Below are positions 44,349-54,262 of a DNA stretch of 64,000 nucleotides, in pieces. How positions within the stretch are numbered: position 1 is the first letter of the stretch; each line of letters opens with the position of its first letter. The notes under the pieces were generated by a model. It worked only from the letters and a program-made list of their open reading frames with translations, was not told where the DNA came from and ran no database searches. Source of the stretch: Ilumatobacteraceae bacterium (GTDB lineage Bacteria; Actinomycetota; Acidimicrobiia; Acidimicrobiales; Ilumatobacteraceae); contig JALHOG010000004.1 of NCBI GenBank assembly GCA_022843125.1, positions 67,001 to 131,000 of the forward strand, read 5' to 3'. A program made the translations under genes and the position numbers.

Positions 44349-45284
44349 TCAGCGACGGGCGGCGCCCCGGACCCCGACGTCGAGGGCGTAGAGCGAGGTC
44401 GTCGCGGTCATGAACAACGTCGTTCGGTTCGGCCCGCCGAACTCGAGGTTGGCGCACGTCTCCGGCAGGCGCACCGTGCCGATCAGCGTCCCGTCGGGGT
44501 CGTAGCAGTGCACGCCGAGATGGCCGCTCGCCCAGATGCGACCTTCGGCATCGAGCCGGAAGCCGTCGAAGGCCCCCACCGGACACGTCGCGAACACCTC
44601 GCCACCGCCGACGACGCGACCGGCCTCGATGTCGACGCCATAGCGACGGATGTGGCGCGGGCCGTCCTCGACGTGGCTGACGCCGGTGTCGGCGACGTAC
44701 AGCGAGCGCTCGTCGACCGCGAACGCGATCCCGTTCGGCCGCACCATGTCGGTGATCTGGGCGGTCACGTCGCCCGTCGCCGGATCGATGCGGTACACGT
44801 TGCTCGCCCCGATCTCGCTCTCGGCCGGGTACCCCTCGTCGAAGCTGTCGATGCCGTAGGTCGGATCGGTGAACCAGATCGAGCCGTCACTCGCGACCAC
44901 GACGTCGTTCGGGCTGTTGAAGCGTTTGCCGTCGAACGTGTCTGCCAACACGTGCCGCGTGCCGTCGGTCTCGAAGCGCACCACCGAGCGAGTGCCGTGC
45001 TCGCATGCGATCACCCGACCCTCACGATCGAGGGTGTGGCCGTTGTTGAAGTTGGCCGGCTGAGCCTCGAGCGTGACGTCGCCGGTGGCGAGCGAGTAGC
45101 ACAGGAGCCGGTTGCGGCGGACATCGCTCCAGAGCACCACCTCGCGGCCGGGGACGTAGACGGGACCCTCGGCCCACAACCCGCCCGTGTGCAGGTGCCG
45201 CAGCTCGGCACCGGCGACGACGATCAGCAGGAAGCGGGTGTCGTGGATCTGGTACTCGGCAGGGATCGGTCGACGCGTCGGCAC
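44349..45284 (-). CDS. SMP-30/gluconolactonase family protein
   Basis: A 311-residue six-bladed beta-propeller hydrolase of the SMP-30/gluconolactonase/LRE family. Typical metal-site and propeller sequences are LWAEGPVYVPGREVVLWSDV (metal Glu), RFNSPNDVVVASDGSIWFTDP (metal Asn), MVRPNGIAFAVDERSLYVADT and AFDGFRLDAEGRIWAS (metal Asp). It probably hydrolyses a sugar lactone or related ester. The GTG start was chosen on the basis of family length and a CATGAT hexamer 7 bases upstream. Confidence 0.88.
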   Translation of the reverse strand: MPTRRPIPAEYQIHDTRFLLIVVAGAELRHLHTGGLWAEGPVYVPGREVVLWSDVRRNRLLCYSLATGDVTLEAQPANFNNGHTLDREGRVIACEHGTRSVVRFETDGTRHVLADTFDGKRFNSPNDVVVASDGSIWFTDPTYGIDSFDEGYPAESEIGASNVYRIDPATGDVTAQITDMVRPNGIAFAVDERSLYVADTGVSHVEDGPRHIRRYGVDIEAGRVVGGGEVFATCPVGAFDGFRLDAEGRIWASGHLGVHCYDPDGTLIGTVRLPETCANLEFGGPNRTTLFMTATTSLYALDVGVRGAARR

Positions 45285-45375
45285 GTCGCGATCATGCCAG
45301 GCAATCCTTCCCGGCGCGCGTGTCGCATCGTGCGTTGCTTGAATCGCGCGACCGGCGCTGAGCCAGACTGTCGCC

Positions 45376-46002
45376 ATGACAGCGGACCCGATCCAGGACC
45401 AGCGCCAGACGGTCGTCACCCTCGACCTCGAGGGGGTCCTCGTCCCCGAGATCTGGATCGCCGTCGCCGAACGAACCGGCATCGAGGCACTGCGCCGCAC
45501 CACCCGTGACGAGCCCGACTACGACGTCCTGATGCAGGGCCGGCTCGAGATCCTCGATGCCAACGGGCTCACCATGTCGCTCGTGGAGGAGGTCATCGCC
45601 GGGCTCGAGCCGCTGCAGGGGGCCCGTGCGTTCCTCGACGAGCTCCGTTCGCTCACCCAGGTGATCATCCTGTCCGACACCTTCGAGCAGTTCGCCCGGC
45701 CACTGATGCGTCACCTCGGCATGCCCACCATCCTGTGCCACCGGCTCGACGTGGCCGACGACCGCATCGTCGGGTATCGGCTCCGCCAGCCTGATCAGAA
45801 ACGGTGCGCGGTCGAGGCGCTCCACGGCCTCCAGTACCGCGTGATCGCCGCGGGGGACTCCTACAACGACACGTCGATGCTCGGCGCCGCCGACCACGGG
45901 TTCCTGTTCCACGCCCCGGCCAACGTGATCGAGGAGTTCCCCCAGTTCCCGGCCGTCGACGAGTACGACGACCTGATGCGGCTGATCGTGGACGTGCTCT
46001 GA
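45376..46002 (+). CDS. thrH: ThrH: phosphoserine phosphatase / homoserine phosphotransferase
   Basis: A 208-residue HAD-family enzyme closely resembling Pseudomonas ThrH (about 205 residues). The nucleophile motif is LDLEGVLVPEIW (Glu in place of the usual DxD second acid, characteristic of ThrH), motif II is IILSDTFEQ, and motif III is AAGDSYNDTSML. ThrH has phosphoserine phosphatase activity and can transfer the phosphate to homoserine. The ATG is 7 bases after CAGACT. It precedes an unrelated lipase gene. Confidence 0.9.
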   Translation: MTADPIQDQRQTVVTLDLEGVLVPEIWIAVAERTGIEALRRTTRDEPDYDVLMQGRLEILDANGLTMSLVEEVIAGLEPLQGARAFLDELRSLTQVIILSDTFEQFARPLMRHLGMPTILCHRLDVADDRIVGYRLRQPDQKRCAVEALHGLQYRVIAAGDSYNDTSMLGAADHGFLFHAPANVIEEFPQFPAVDEYDDLMRLIVDVL

Positions 46003-46022
46003 CCCGCTGGCAGACTGATCCG

Positions 46023-46862
46023 ATGCGTCAGAGCGAGGGCACCTTCACCGCGTCCGACGGCCTCACGATCTTCCACCAGGCTTGGCAGCCCAACGGCGAC
46101 CCGACGGCGGTCGTGCTGCTCTTCCACGGCCTCGGCGAGCACAGCGGCAGGTACGGTCACGTCGCGGCGGCGCTCGTCGAACGCGGCTGCGCCGTGCATG
46201 CGCTCGATCACCGGGGGCACGGTCGCTCCGAGGGCAAGCGCGTGTTCGTGAAGGACTACGCCGAGTTCCAGCGCGACCTGGTGCACTTCCGCACGCTCGT
46301 CGAGGAGCAGCACCCCGGGCTCCCGCTGTTCGTGCTGGGACACTCGATGGGCGGCAACCTGGCGATGGGCCACGTGCTCGATCACCAGGCCGGCGTTCGC
46401 GGGCTCGCGCTGAGCGGTGCTGCGCTCGCCGTCACCCCCGACGTGTCCCCCGCGCTGCAGAAGGTGGCCGGCGTCCTCGCGAAGGTCGCGCCGGGTCTGC
46501 GCCCTCAGGGTCTCGACGCGAACGGGGTCAGCCGCGACCCCGCCGTCGTGCAGGCCTACCTGTCGGACCCGCTGGTCTATTCGGGCAAGGTGTCGGCCGG
46601 CCTCGCCGGCGCGCTCTTCGGCGCGATCGACCGCTTTCCCGCACGCTTCGCCGAGCTGCGGCTGCCGCTGCTGATCATGCACGGCACCGCCGATCGTCTG
46701 GTGCCGGTGTCGGGTTCGCGAGCGCTCGAGGCGGGAGCGACGAACGCGACCGTGACCTCCCACTACTACGAGGGTCTCTTCCACGAGATCTTCAACGAGC
46801 CCGAGCGCCAGCAGGTCATCGACGATCTGCTGGCATGGCTCGACGGCGTTCTCGGGCAGTAG
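46023..46862 (+). CDS. Monoacylglycerol lipase-like alpha/beta hydrolase
   Basis: A 279-residue serine hydrolase of the monoglyceride lipase (Hydrolase_4) family. LFHGLGEHSGRYGHVA is the oxyanion and lid region, LDHRGHGRSEGKR is typical of the family, LGHSMGGNLAM holds the nucleophile, MHGTADRLVPV the acid, and EGLFHEIFNEP the histidine. It should release fatty acids from monoacylglycerols; substrate breadth is unknown. The ATG follows CAGACT by 7 bases. Confidence 0.9.
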   Translation: MRQSEGTFTASDGLTIFHQAWQPNGDPTAVVLLFHGLGEHSGRYGHVAAALVERGCAVHALDHRGHGRSEGKRVFVKDYAEFQRDLVHFRTLVEEQHPGLPLFVLGHSMGGNLAMGHVLDHQAGVRGLALSGAALAVTPDVSPALQKVAGVLAKVAPGLRPQGLDANGVSRDPAVVQAYLSDPLVYSGKVSAGLAGALFGAIDRFPARFAELRLPLLIMHGTADRLVPVSGSRALEAGATNATVTSHYYEGLFHEIFNEPERQQVIDDLLAWLDGVLGQ

Positions 46863-46868
46863 GCACGC

Positions 46869-47774
46869 GTGACCACCACCGCGCCGCGCAGCGCCGCCGC
46901 TTCCCCACCCGACCTGCGTCTCGGGCTCGCCGCGATGGGCACGGCGATCGTGGCGTGGGGCATGACCGGCGTCCTCATCAAGACGATCGACATGGGGGCG
47001 ATCGCGATCGCGTTCTGGCGTTTCGTCGTGTATGCGACGTTGTTCACCGCCTACCTCCGTTCACGCGGGGTCCGGGTCGATCGCAGCGTGATGCGCCGCA
47101 CCCTGCCCGGCGGCCTCTGCCTCTCCGGCGACGTCATGCTGTTCTTCACCGCCGTCAAGTACACGAACATCGTGAACGCGACCACGATCGGCGCCCTCCA
47201 GCCGTTGATCCTCGCCGTGGTCGCCGTGCGGCTGTTCGGGGAGACGGTGCGCCGCCGCGAGATCATCATCGCCCTCGTCGCGATCGCCGGAGTGGTGGTG
47301 GTCGTCGTCGAGTCGGCAGGGACGCCCGGGTGGAGCCCCGGCGGTGATCTGGCGGCCGTCGGCGCGCTGCTCTGCTGGAGCGCGTACTGGGTGTTCGCCA
47401 AGCGCTCGCACGGCACGATCACGCCGATGGAGTACACCGCCGGCACCGGGTGGTGGACGGCGATCTTTGCCCTTCCGGTCGGCCTGCTGGTCGGCAGCGA
47501 CATGTCGGTGCCGGCGTTCGATCAGTGGCTGCCGCTGCTCGGTCTCGTGCTGGTCGGCGGCGTGCTCGGCCACGGAATGATGAACTGGGCGATCGTCCGC
47601 GTCCCGCTGTGGCTCGGCTCGACGCTGACGCTGCTGATCCCGGTGATCTCGTCGATCGCAGCGTGGATCTTCCTCGACGAGTCGATGACGGCAATCCAGG
47701 TGGCGGGCATGATCGTCGTCGTCGCTGCGCTCACGGCCATCGTCACCAGCCAACAGCGTCCCGAGCCCGTCTGA
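46869..47774 (+). CDS. EamA/DMT family transporter
   Basis: A 301-residue permease of the drug/metabolite transporter superfamily with ten hydrophobic helices in two EamA repeats ([20 protein letters not shown] early in the first, [14 protein letters not shown] at the start of the second). The length and topology are typical. The substrate is unknown. The GTG start follows the lipase stop by 6 bases, so both genes are probably on one transcript. Confidence 0.88.
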   Translation: MTTTAPRSAAASPPDLRLGLAAMGTAIVAWGMTGVLIKTIDMGAIAIAFWRFVVYATLFTAYLRSRGVRVDRSVMRRTLPGGLCLSGDVMLFFTAVKYTNIVNATTIGALQPLILAVVAVRLFGETVRRREIIIALVAIAGVVVVVVESAGTPGWSPGGDLAAVGALLCWSAYWVFAKRSHGTITPMEYTAGTGWWTAIFALPVGLLVGSDMSVPAFDQWLPLLGLVLVGGVLGHGMMNWAIVRVPLWLGSTLTLLIPVISSIAAWIFLDESMTAIQVAGMIVVVAALTAIVTSQQRPEPV

Positions 47775-47776
47775 CG

Positions 47777-47795
47777 AACGCGTGCCCCACGCGTT
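47777..47795 (+). terminator. Small hairpin before icd
   Basis: AACGCGT and ACGCGTT pair around the loop GCCCC just after the EamA stop. It could be a terminator or an operator, since the icd -10 lies 30 bases further on. Confidence 0.4.
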
Positions 47796-47825
47796 GCGCT
47801 TACGGGGCGGGGAGGGCCCGACCGG

Positions 47826-47831
47826 TACGCT
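47826..47831 (+). promoter_or_regulatory. -10 hexamer TACGCT, leaderless start of icd
   Basis: TACGCT ends 9 bases before the icd GTG. It separates the true start from the long in-frame extension upstream. Confidence 0.55.
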
Positions 47832-47839
47832 CGGCCGAC

Positions 47840-50071
47840 GTGAGCAACTCGACGATCATCTACACCTACACCGACGAAGCCCCGGCGCTGGCGACCTACT
47901 CGCTGCTGCCGATCGTGCAGGCGTTCGCCGGTGCCGCCGGCGTCGAGGTCGAGTTGCGTGACATCTCACTCGCCGGTCGCATCCTGGCGCGGTTCCCCGA
48001 CGTGCTCAGCGACGAGCAGCGCCAGGCCGACGACCTCGCCGAGCTGGGAGCGCTGTCCCTGAAGCCCGAAGCCAACATCATCAAGCTGCCGAACATCTCC
48101 GCGTCGATGCCGCAGCTCAAGGCAGCGATCGCCGAGCTCCAATCGCAGGGGTACGCGCTCCCCGACTACCCGGACAGTCCGGCGACCGACGCCGAACGCG
48201 ACATCAAGGCCCGCTACGACTCGACGAAGGGTTCCGCTGTGAACCCGGTGCTCCGCGAGGGCAACAGCGACCGGCGGGCGCCGCGAGCCGTCAAGGAGTA
48301 CGCGAAGAGTCACCCGCATTCCATGGGGGCGTGGTCACCCGACTCGAAGACCCACGTCTCGACGATGAGCGCAGGCGACTTCTTCTCGAACGAGCAGTCG
48401 ATGACGATGGCGAACGACGACGAGTTGCGGATCGAGCTCGTCTCCGCCGACGGCACGACGGTGCTGAAGCCGTCGGTGAAGGTGCTCGCCGGTGAGGTCG
48501 TCGACGGAACGTTCATGTCGAAGCGGGCGCTCGTTGCCTTCCTCGCCGAGCAGATCGCCGACGCGAAGGCCAAAGGCGTCCTGTTCTCGCTGCACCTCAA
48601 GGCCACGATGATGAAGGTCTCCGACCCGATCCTGTTCGGTCATGCCGTCACGGTCTTCTTCGCCGACGTGTGGGCGAAGCACGGCGGCGTGCTCGATGCC
48701 GCAGGCGCCGACCCGAACAACGGCTGGGGTGGTGTGCTCGACGTGATTGCCGATCTGCCCGACGACGAGCGCAGTGCGATCGAGGCCACGATCGCCGAGG
48801 TGTGGGCGAACGCCCCCGACATCGCGATGGTCGACTCCGACAAGGGCATCACGAACCTGCACGTGCCGAGCGACGTCATCGTCGATGCCTCGATGCCCGC
48901 GATGATCCGCCAGTCCGGCCAGATGTGGGACAAGGACGGCAACACTCAGGACTGCAAGGCCGTCATCCCCGACGCCAGCTACGCCGGGATCTACCAAGCC
49001 GTCATCGACGACTGCAAGGCCAACGGGGCGTACGACCCGAGCACGATGGGGTCGGTCCCCAACGTCGGCCTCATGGCGCAGGCCGCCGAGGAGTACGGCA
49101 GCCACGACAAGACGTTCGAGATCCCCGCCGACGGCACGGTGCGCGTGGTGAACCAGGCCGGCGAGACGCTGATGGAGTTCCACGTCGAGCAGGGCGACAT
49201 CTGGCGCATGTGCAACGTGCGCGACCTCCCCATCCAGGATTGGGTGAAGCTCGCCGTCACACGCGCTCGCGCAACGGGCGCAGAGGCCGTGTTCTGGCTC
49301 GACGACCGGCGCCCGCATGACGCCCAGCTGATGCAGAAGGTCGAGCACTACCTCCAGGACGCTTCGATCGTGGGCGACGCCAGCGGCCTCGACATCCTGA
49401 TCATGGCCCCGGCCCAGGCATGCCACTACTCGCTCCAGCGCATCCGCCGCGGCCTCGACACGATCTCGGTCACCGGCAACGTGCTGCGCGACTACAACAC
49501 CGACCTCTTCCCGATCCTCGAGCTCGGCACCAGCGCCAAGATGCTGTCGGTCGTCCCGCTGATGAACGGTGGCGGTCTGTTCGAGACCGGCGCCGGCGGT
49601 TCTGCACCCAAGCACGTGCAGCAGTTCTTGAAGGAGAACTACCTCCGCTGGGACTCGCTCGGTGAGTTCCTCGCGATCGCGGTCTCGTTCGAGCATCTCG
49701 CGAACGTCACCGGCAACTCGAAGGCGCAGATCCTCGCCGACACGCTCGACGCCGCGACCGGCCGCCTACTCGACGAGGACAAGTCGCCCGCCCGCAAGCT
49801 CGGCCAGATCGACAACCGCGGCAGCCACGTGTTCCTCGCGACCGCGTGGGCGCAGGGGCTCGCCGAGCAGACCGACGACCCCGACCTCGCCGGCCGCTTC
49901 GCCCCGATCGCCGCTGCGCTCACCGGCAAGTACGCCGAGATCGAGCAGGAGCTGCTCGACGACCAGGGCCACCCCAACGATGTCGGCGGCTACTACCGCC
50001 CCGACCCGTCCAAGGCCGAAGCCGCCATGCGCCCCAGCCAGACCTTCAACGAGATCCTCGCCACCCTCTGA
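47840..50071 (+). CDS. icd: NADP-dependent isocitrate dehydrogenase, monomeric type
   Basis: A 743-residue monomeric-type isocitrate dehydrogenase, converting isocitrate to 2-oxoglutarate with NADP in the TCA cycle. The N-terminus [21 protein letters not shown] and the substrate loop [17 protein letters not shown] are diagnostic. The [20 protein letters not shown] and [13 protein letters not shown] sequences complete the two-domain fold. The length is standard (about 740). A GTG start preceded by TACGCT is chosen over the in-frame extension. Confidence 0.97.
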   Translation: MSNSTIIYTYTDEAPALATYSLLPIVQAFAGAAGVEVELRDISLAGRILARFPDVLSDEQRQADDLAELGALSLKPEANIIKLPNISASMPQLKAAIAELQSQGYALPDYPDSPATDAERDIKARYDSTKGSAVNPVLREGNSDRRAPRAVKEYAKSHPHSMGAWSPDSKTHVSTMSAGDFFSNEQSMTMANDDELRIELVSADGTTVLKPSVKVLAGEVVDGTFMSKRALVAFLAEQIADAKAKGVLFSLHLKATMMKVSDPILFGHAVTVFFADVWAKHGGVLDAAGADPNNGWGGVLDVIADLPDDERSAIEATIAEVWANAPDIAMVDSDKGITNLHVPSDVIVDASMPAMIRQSGQMWDKDGNTQDCKAVIPDASYAGIYQAVIDDCKANGAYDPSTMGSVPNVGLMAQAAEEYGSHDKTFEIPADGTVRVVNQAGETLMEFHVEQGDIWRMCNVRDLPIQDWVKLAVTRARATGAEAVFWLDDRRPHDAQLMQKVEHYLQDASIVGDASGLDILIMAPAQACHYSLQRIRRGLDTISVTGNVLRDYNTDLFPILELGTSAKMLSVVPLMNGGGLFETGAGGSAPKHVQQFLKENYLRWDSLGEFLAIAVSFEHLANVTGNSKAQILADTLDAATGRLLDEDKSPARKLGQIDNRGSHVFLATAWAQGLAEQTDDPDLAGRFAPIAAALTGKYAEIEQELLDDQGHPNDVGGYYRPDPSKAEAAMRPSQTFNEILATL

Positions 50072-50072
50072 T

Positions 50073-50095
50073 CCCGTTCACACAACGTGAACGGG
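50073..50095. terminator. Bidirectional hairpin terminator
   Basis: CCCGTTCAC and GTGAACGGG pair perfectly around ACAAC between the convergent icd and hydroxyacid dehydrogenase genes. The hairpin lies partly within the last codons of the minus-strand gene. Confidence 0.75.
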
Positions 50096-51049
50096 AGTGA
50101 GGGGTGCCGCGCCTTCGAGGATCGCGGCGACGTTGTCGGCGGCGAGCTTCGCCATCGCGCCTCTCGTCTCCTCGGTGGCGCTGCCGAGGTGTGGGATCAG
50201 CACCACGTCGTCGCGCGGGATCAGGCCGGGGTGGACCTGTGGCTCGTGCTCGAACACGTCGAGACCGGCTCCCGCGAGGCGGCCCGCTTCGAGCGCGTCG
50301 ACCAGTGCGGCCTCGTCGACGATCGGTCCGCGGGCGGTGTTGATCAGGTAGGCGCTGGGCTTCATCAGACCGAACGCCCTGGCGTCGACGAGGTGATGGG
50401 TGTCGTCGGTGTACGGGCAGTTGATCGACACGACGTCGCTCGCCGCGAACAACTCGTCGAGCCCCATCCAGGTCGCGCCGAGACGCTGCTCGACGTCAGG
50501 GGCGACGGGGCGCCGGTTGTGGTACGCGATGTCCATCCCGAACGCCTTCGCCCGCTGTGCGAGCGCCTCGCCGATCGCACCCATGCCGACGATGCCGAGC
50601 GTGCGGCCCTGGATGCCCGAGCCGAGCATCATGAACATGCTCCACTTCCACGGCTCGCCCGATCGGATCAGCCGCTCCCCCTCGGCCAGCCGCCGGGTGA
50701 CCATGAGGATCAAGCCCATCGCGATGTCGGCAGTCGCGTCGGTGAGCACGCCTGGCGTGTTGGTGACGGTGACGCCGCGTGCCGTGCATGCCGGGACGTC
50801 GATGTTGTTGTACCCGACCGCGACGTTGGCGACGTGGCGCAGGTTCGGTGCGGCATCGAGGAAGGCCGCGTCCACCCGGTTCGTGAGCAGCGTCACCGCG
50901 GTCGTGGCGGTGGCGAGCTGCGCATCTCGCTCCGCATCGGGAATGGGCTCGTCGCTGTCCCAGGCCCACACCTCGGCCGACGTCTCCGCCAGCCGGTCCA
51001 TCCCTGGCTGCGGGATGCGTCCGAGCACGACCACGCGTGGCGCGCTCAT
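50078..51049 (-). CDS. D-isomer-specific 2-hydroxyacid dehydrogenase
   Basis: A 323-residue NAD(P)-dependent dehydrogenase of the D-2-hydroxyacid family, with the pattern of glyoxylate/hydroxypyruvate reductases. VAVGYNNIDVPACTARGV marks the substrate domain, GIVGMGAIGEALA is the nucleotide-binding loop, INTARGPIVDEAAL has the catalytic arginine region, DVFEHEP the glutamate, and IPHLGSAT the catalytic histidine. The ATG overlaps the aminotransferase stop (ATGA), so the two act in one operon, possibly on the same keto or amino acid. Confidence 0.9.
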   Translation of the reverse strand: MSAPRVVVLGRIPQPGMDRLAETSAEVWAWDSDEPIPDAERDAQLATATTAVTLLTNRVDAAFLDAAPNLRHVANVAVGYNNIDVPACTARGVTVTNTPGVLTDATADIAMGLILMVTRRLAEGERLIRSGEPWKWSMFMMLGSGIQGRTLGIVGMGAIGEALAQRAKAFGMDIAYHNRRPVAPDVEQRLGATWMGLDELFAASDVVSINCPYTDDTHHLVDARAFGLMKPSAYLINTARGPIVDEAALVDALEAGRLAGAGLDVFEHEPQVHPGLIPRDDVVLIPHLGSATEETRGAMAKLAADNVAAILEGAAPLTPVHVV

Positions 51050-52239
51050 GCTGCCGCCACCCAATCGGCGAGCCGGCCGATGCCCTCGGCGATGTCATCG
51101 ACTGAGATGCCCGAGTACGCCAGGCGGATGTAGCGCTGCGTCTCGTCGGGGTGCGCCGAGCCGAAGTGGTGCCGGGTGCAGAACGACACGCCGGTGTGGT
51201 GCAGCGCCGCAGCGGCGAACTCCGCGACCGTGGCGAAGCCCGTGCGGGCGACCGCCTCGGTGACATTCGGGAACAGGTAGAAGGTGGCCTCCGGCGTGGC
51301 ACACGTGAGGCCCGGCACCGCGGCGAGCGCGGCCACCGCTGCGTCGCGCCGGCGCTGCAGCTCGGCGAGGATCGGCGCCCCGCCCGACGGGTCGCGCAGC
51401 GCCTCGACGCCGGCGGCCTGGACGAAGTGGGTGGTGCAGCTCTCGTCGTTGGTGTTGAGCTTGGCGATCTGCTCGGCGACGGGCACGGGCGCAACCGCTG
51501 CGCCGAGCCGCCAGCCGGTCATCGCGAACTTCTTGGAGAACGTGTAGAGGATCACGGTGCGCTCGGCCATGCCGGGCAGCGACGCGATCGACGTGGACGT
51601 ACCCGAGTAGCGCATCTCGAAGTAGGCCTCGTCGCTGAGCACCCACAGATCGTGCTCCACGGCGATCCGGGCGATCTCGGCGCGCTCATCGGCCGTGCTC
51701 TCGCAGCCGAGCGGGTTCTGGAGATCGTTGTAGACGAGGAGGCGGGCGTGGGGTGCGAGGTCGCGGAGCTGGTCGAGGTCGATCCCGAAACCGGTCGGGG
51801 TCTCGTGGTACCGGTACGGCATCGCCCGCCCACCGAAGTAGTCGATCTGGCTCTCGTAGATCGGATAGCCGGGGTTGGGGTACAGCACCCCGTCGCCCGG
51901 GTTCATGAGCGACTGGACGAACTTGGTGATGACGGGCTTGCCGCCGGGCTGCACCACGACGTTCGCACCCGTGAAGTCGAGCCCCCGACCACGCCCGATG
52001 TTCTCGGCCAGGGCGTCACGCAGCGGGGCGATGCCGGCCGCTGGGCAATATCCGGTCTTGCCGTCGGCGATCGCCCGGTTCATCGCCTCGACGATGTTCG
52101 CCGGCGTCGGCAGGTCGATGTCGCCGAGGTGGAACGGATAGACGCGATGCCCGGATGCGGCCCACTCGGCTGCCGCCGACGACACCGCGAAGGCGGTCTC
52201 GGTACCCAGGCGCCCGAGCCGTTCGGCCAACTGCTGCAT
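51046..52239 (-). CDS. PLP-dependent class I/II aminotransferase
   Basis: A 397-residue fold-type I aminotransferase. VYPFHLGDIDLPTP at the N-terminus, NPGYPIYESQIDYFGG, YNDLQNPLGCESTADE (substrate and cofactor loop), LSDEAYFEMRY (Asp binding the PLP nitrogen), and TFSKKFAMTGWRLG with the Schiff-base lysine are all intact. The amino donor is not defined; aspartate/aromatic transaminases are the nearest group. A GGAGGGGGAGGG sequence precedes the ATG. It is followed by the overlapping 2-hydroxyacid dehydrogenase. Confidence 0.93.
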   Translation of the reverse strand: MQQLAERLGRLGTETAFAVSSAAAEWAASGHRVYPFHLGDIDLPTPANIVEAMNRAIADGKTGYCPAAGIAPLRDALAENIGRGRGLDFTGANVVVQPGGKPVITKFVQSLMNPGDGVLYPNPGYPIYESQIDYFGGRAMPYRYHETPTGFGIDLDQLRDLAPHARLLVYNDLQNPLGCESTADERAEIARIAVEHDLWVLSDEAYFEMRYSGTSTSIASLPGMAERTVILYTFSKKFAMTGWRLGAAVAPVPVAEQIAKLNTNDESCTTHFVQAAGVEALRDPSGGAPILAELQRRRDAAVAALAAVPGLTCATPEATFYLFPNVTEAVARTGFATVAEFAAAALHHTGVSFCTRHHFGSAHPDETQRYIRLAYSGISVDDIAEGIGRLADWVAAA

Positions 52240-52391
52240 GGTCCCTCCCCCTCCGACGGCGACGCGCCGGGAGCCGATGTTGCGGCCGACAGTAACAGGT
52301 CCGCGTTCGCCGGTTCCACGATCCGGAATCGTTCCACATCATGGAACACCAGGAGCGTCGCTCGGACAACGGGCCAGCGTGCGGCAGGTGC

Positions 52392-52397
52392 CACACT
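52392..52397 (+). promoter_or_regulatory. -10-like CACACT before the Gfo/Idh gene
   Basis: CACACT ends 8 bases before the ATG at 52405. It supports that start even though the frame is later broken. Confidence 0.3.
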
Positions 52398-52404
52398 CGG
52401 CAGC

Positions 52405-53393
52405 ATGAGTCAGGATCTGCTCCGCATCGGTGTCATCGGGGTGGGCGGGATGGGCCCACCTTCCACGCCCGGACGCTCGCCGCGCTCGCCGGGGTCGAGG
52501 TGGCCGTGGTCGCCGACCCGTACCAGCCGAACGTCGACCGGCTCGTCACCGAGCTCGGCTGCGCCAGGTCGTCCGACCCGATGGCGGTGGCGAGCGACAG
52601 CTCGCTCGACGCCGTCGTCGTCGCCTCACCCGACGAGACACACCCCGACCTCGCGATCGCCGCGCTCGACGCCGGCCTGTGGGTACTCCTGGAGAAGCCG
52701 ATCGCGACCACGCTCGCCGACGCCCGCCGTGTGGTCGACGCCGAGGTGGCGCTCGGCGTCCGTCGCATCCAGGTCGGCTTCATGCGCGAATACGACCCAG
52801 CCCACGTACAGCTCCGCGAGGCACTGGCGGAGATGGGACGGCTCGACGCCTGGCGGTCGGTGCATCGCAACGTCAACGACTCGCCGCGCCCGGTCGAGCG
52901 GATCGTCTGCCAGTCGCTCGTGCACGACTTCCACTCGGTGCACTTCCTCACGGGCTCGCGCATCGTCGAGGTGCACGGTTCGGGTGGCCGTCCGATCGGC
53001 GATGCGTTCCGCCACATCGTGGCGGTGTGCCGCACCGAGTCAGGGCTGCAGGCGATCGTCGAGTTCGACGACTGCGGGTTCGCGTACGAGGTGTTGGTCG
53101 ACGTGCTCGGCGAGCACGGCGACGCGGCGACCGGCGCCCCGCTACGGGCGGTTCGTCGCCGCAACGGCGCCGTCGAGACGATCATCGGACCCGACTGGTT
53201 CGCCTACTTCGCCGAGGCGTACCGCATCCAGGATGCGGCATGGGTCGCCTCGATCCGGGCCGGGCAGGCCGTCGGCCCGAGCACGTGGGACGGCTTCCTG
53301 TCACAGGCCGTCGTCGACGCCGTGATGGAGAGCTTCGCCACCGGCCGGACGGTCAGCGTCCAGACGTTCGACACGCCCACCATCTACGCCTGA
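52405..53393 (+). pseudogene. Gfo/Idh/MocA oxidoreductase, frameshifted
   Basis: A sugar or inositol dehydrogenase-like enzyme of about 330 residues split by a frameshift. The start MSQDLLRIGVIGVGGMG is in one frame; the rest (TFHARTLAALAGVEVAVVADP through FDTPTIYA) is in another. The break falls in ATGGGCCCACCTTCC at about 52450-52463, where one added base would restore the consensus GGMGxxFHARTL. The downstream part keeps the EKPIATT catalytic motif, HDFHSVHF and normal codon use, so the lesion is recent or a sequencing error. Family members oxidise myo-inositol, glucose or related polyols with NAD(P). Confidence 0.8.
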
Positions 53394-53397
53394 AGCG

Positions 53398-53712
53398 TCA
53401 GCGGGCGACCCGGACGAACTGGAGGGTGCGGACGTCGTCCGCAGCGATCGCGTCGCGCAGCGCCCACCACGCCTCGTCCGCCGTCGCCCCCTCGGCCGTG
53501 GCGACCGACAGCTCACCGTCGTACCGCTCCGCGACTGCGGTCCAGACCGCCTCGACCCGCAGAAGTCGCCCGTCGAGGCTGCGGACGTGGTTCTCGCGGT
53601 AGTCGAGGGTGGTGCGCCAGCCCGCCCGTTCGAGGTCGCGCCGTTCCGCCGGCTGCAGGACCGCGCCGTGCTGGCGGGCCCGCTTGGCGGGACGAAGGAC
53701 ACCTCCACTCAC
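53398..53712 (-). CDS. Small conserved-looking protein, unknown
   Basis: A 104-residue protein rich in Arg at the N-terminus (RPAKRARQHGAVLQPAERRDLE) and acidic at the C-terminus. The sequence WRTTLDYRENHVRSLDGRLLRVEAVWTAVAERYDG looks structured. No family is recognised. The GTG start follows a CACACT hexamer by 8 bases; a longer frame exists but has low-complexity residues. It is convergent with the broken oxidoreductase, 4 bases away. Confidence 0.5.
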   Translation of the reverse strand: MSGGVLRPAKRARQHGAVLQPAERRDLERAGWRTTLDYRENHVRSLDGRLLRVEAVWTAVAERYDGELSVATAEGATADEAWWALRDAIAADDVRTLQFVRVAR

Positions 53713-53836
53713 GTGCTCCAGTGTGACGGAGCCGCCCTGTGGATCGTCAGCCCCGACAACATGTGAATTGGTGTGTGGACAGGCTGTGGAGGAGTTGTGG
53801 ACGACGACGCACCGACATGCGGCGAACGACGTCAGA

Positions 53837-54262
53837 TCAGAGGCCGACGAGCTCGTAGTCGACACCGAGCACGTCGTAGGTCCGCCGTGCACGCAAATCG
53901 CGTGTCAGCAGCCGGTGACCCGCACTGCGGGCGGCTTCGCCGACGAGGGCGTCGTACACCGCGCCGCCGCGGATACCCATCGCGCCGCACCGCACCAGCA
54001 GCTCCTGCGCTGCAGCGGCGTCGATCCAGGACCGCTCGGGGAACAACCTGTCGATCACGTCGACCGCTGTCGGCGCGTCGACGGCCAACTGGCCCGGCAT
54101 GCGCGTGAGCACCGAGTACGTCTCGAACGCGGCATGTCCGGCGAGGGCCGGCCGGCGAGCGACGACAGCGTCCCGACAGACCCGATGCGCAACGTGGCCG
54201 CCGTCGAGCGCTGCGATGGCGACGCTCGTGTCGACAGCCCAGGTGTCAGCGCTGGTCGGCAT
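53837..54262 (-). CDS. vapC: PIN-domain toxin VapC
   Basis: A 141-residue PIN-domain ribonuclease, the toxin of a type II toxin-antitoxin pair. The acidic metal-binding residues are in WAVDTSVAI (Asp), HAAFETYSVL (Glu), GGAVYDALVG (Asp) and LLTRDLRA (Asp). VapC toxins usually cleave tRNA or rRNA. The ATG overlaps the antitoxin gene by 17 bases, which is typical for translational coupling. A GGAVYDAL-type third motif is seen in most actinobacterial VapC proteins. Confidence 0.92.
   Translation of the reverse strand: MPTSADTWAVDTSVAIAALDGGHVAHRVCRDAVVARRPALAGHAAFETYSVLTRMPGQLAVDAPTAVDVIDRLFPERSWIDAAAAQELLVRCGAMGIRGGAVYDALVGEAARSAGHRLLTRDLRARRTYDVLGVDYELVGL

Noticed and set aside
42827-44413. 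528-codon frame overlapping the DUF2207-like gene on the same strand
   Set aside because: Arg-rich shadow in another frame; the chosen frame has membrane helices, a DUF2207-like segment and a -10 hexamer at the right distance.
44337-45509. 390-codon plus-strand frame opposite the SMP-30 gene
   Set aside because: It is rich in Val/Arg/Asp repeats typical of antisense frames and lacks motifs, whereas the minus strand has all metal-site sequences of SMP-30.
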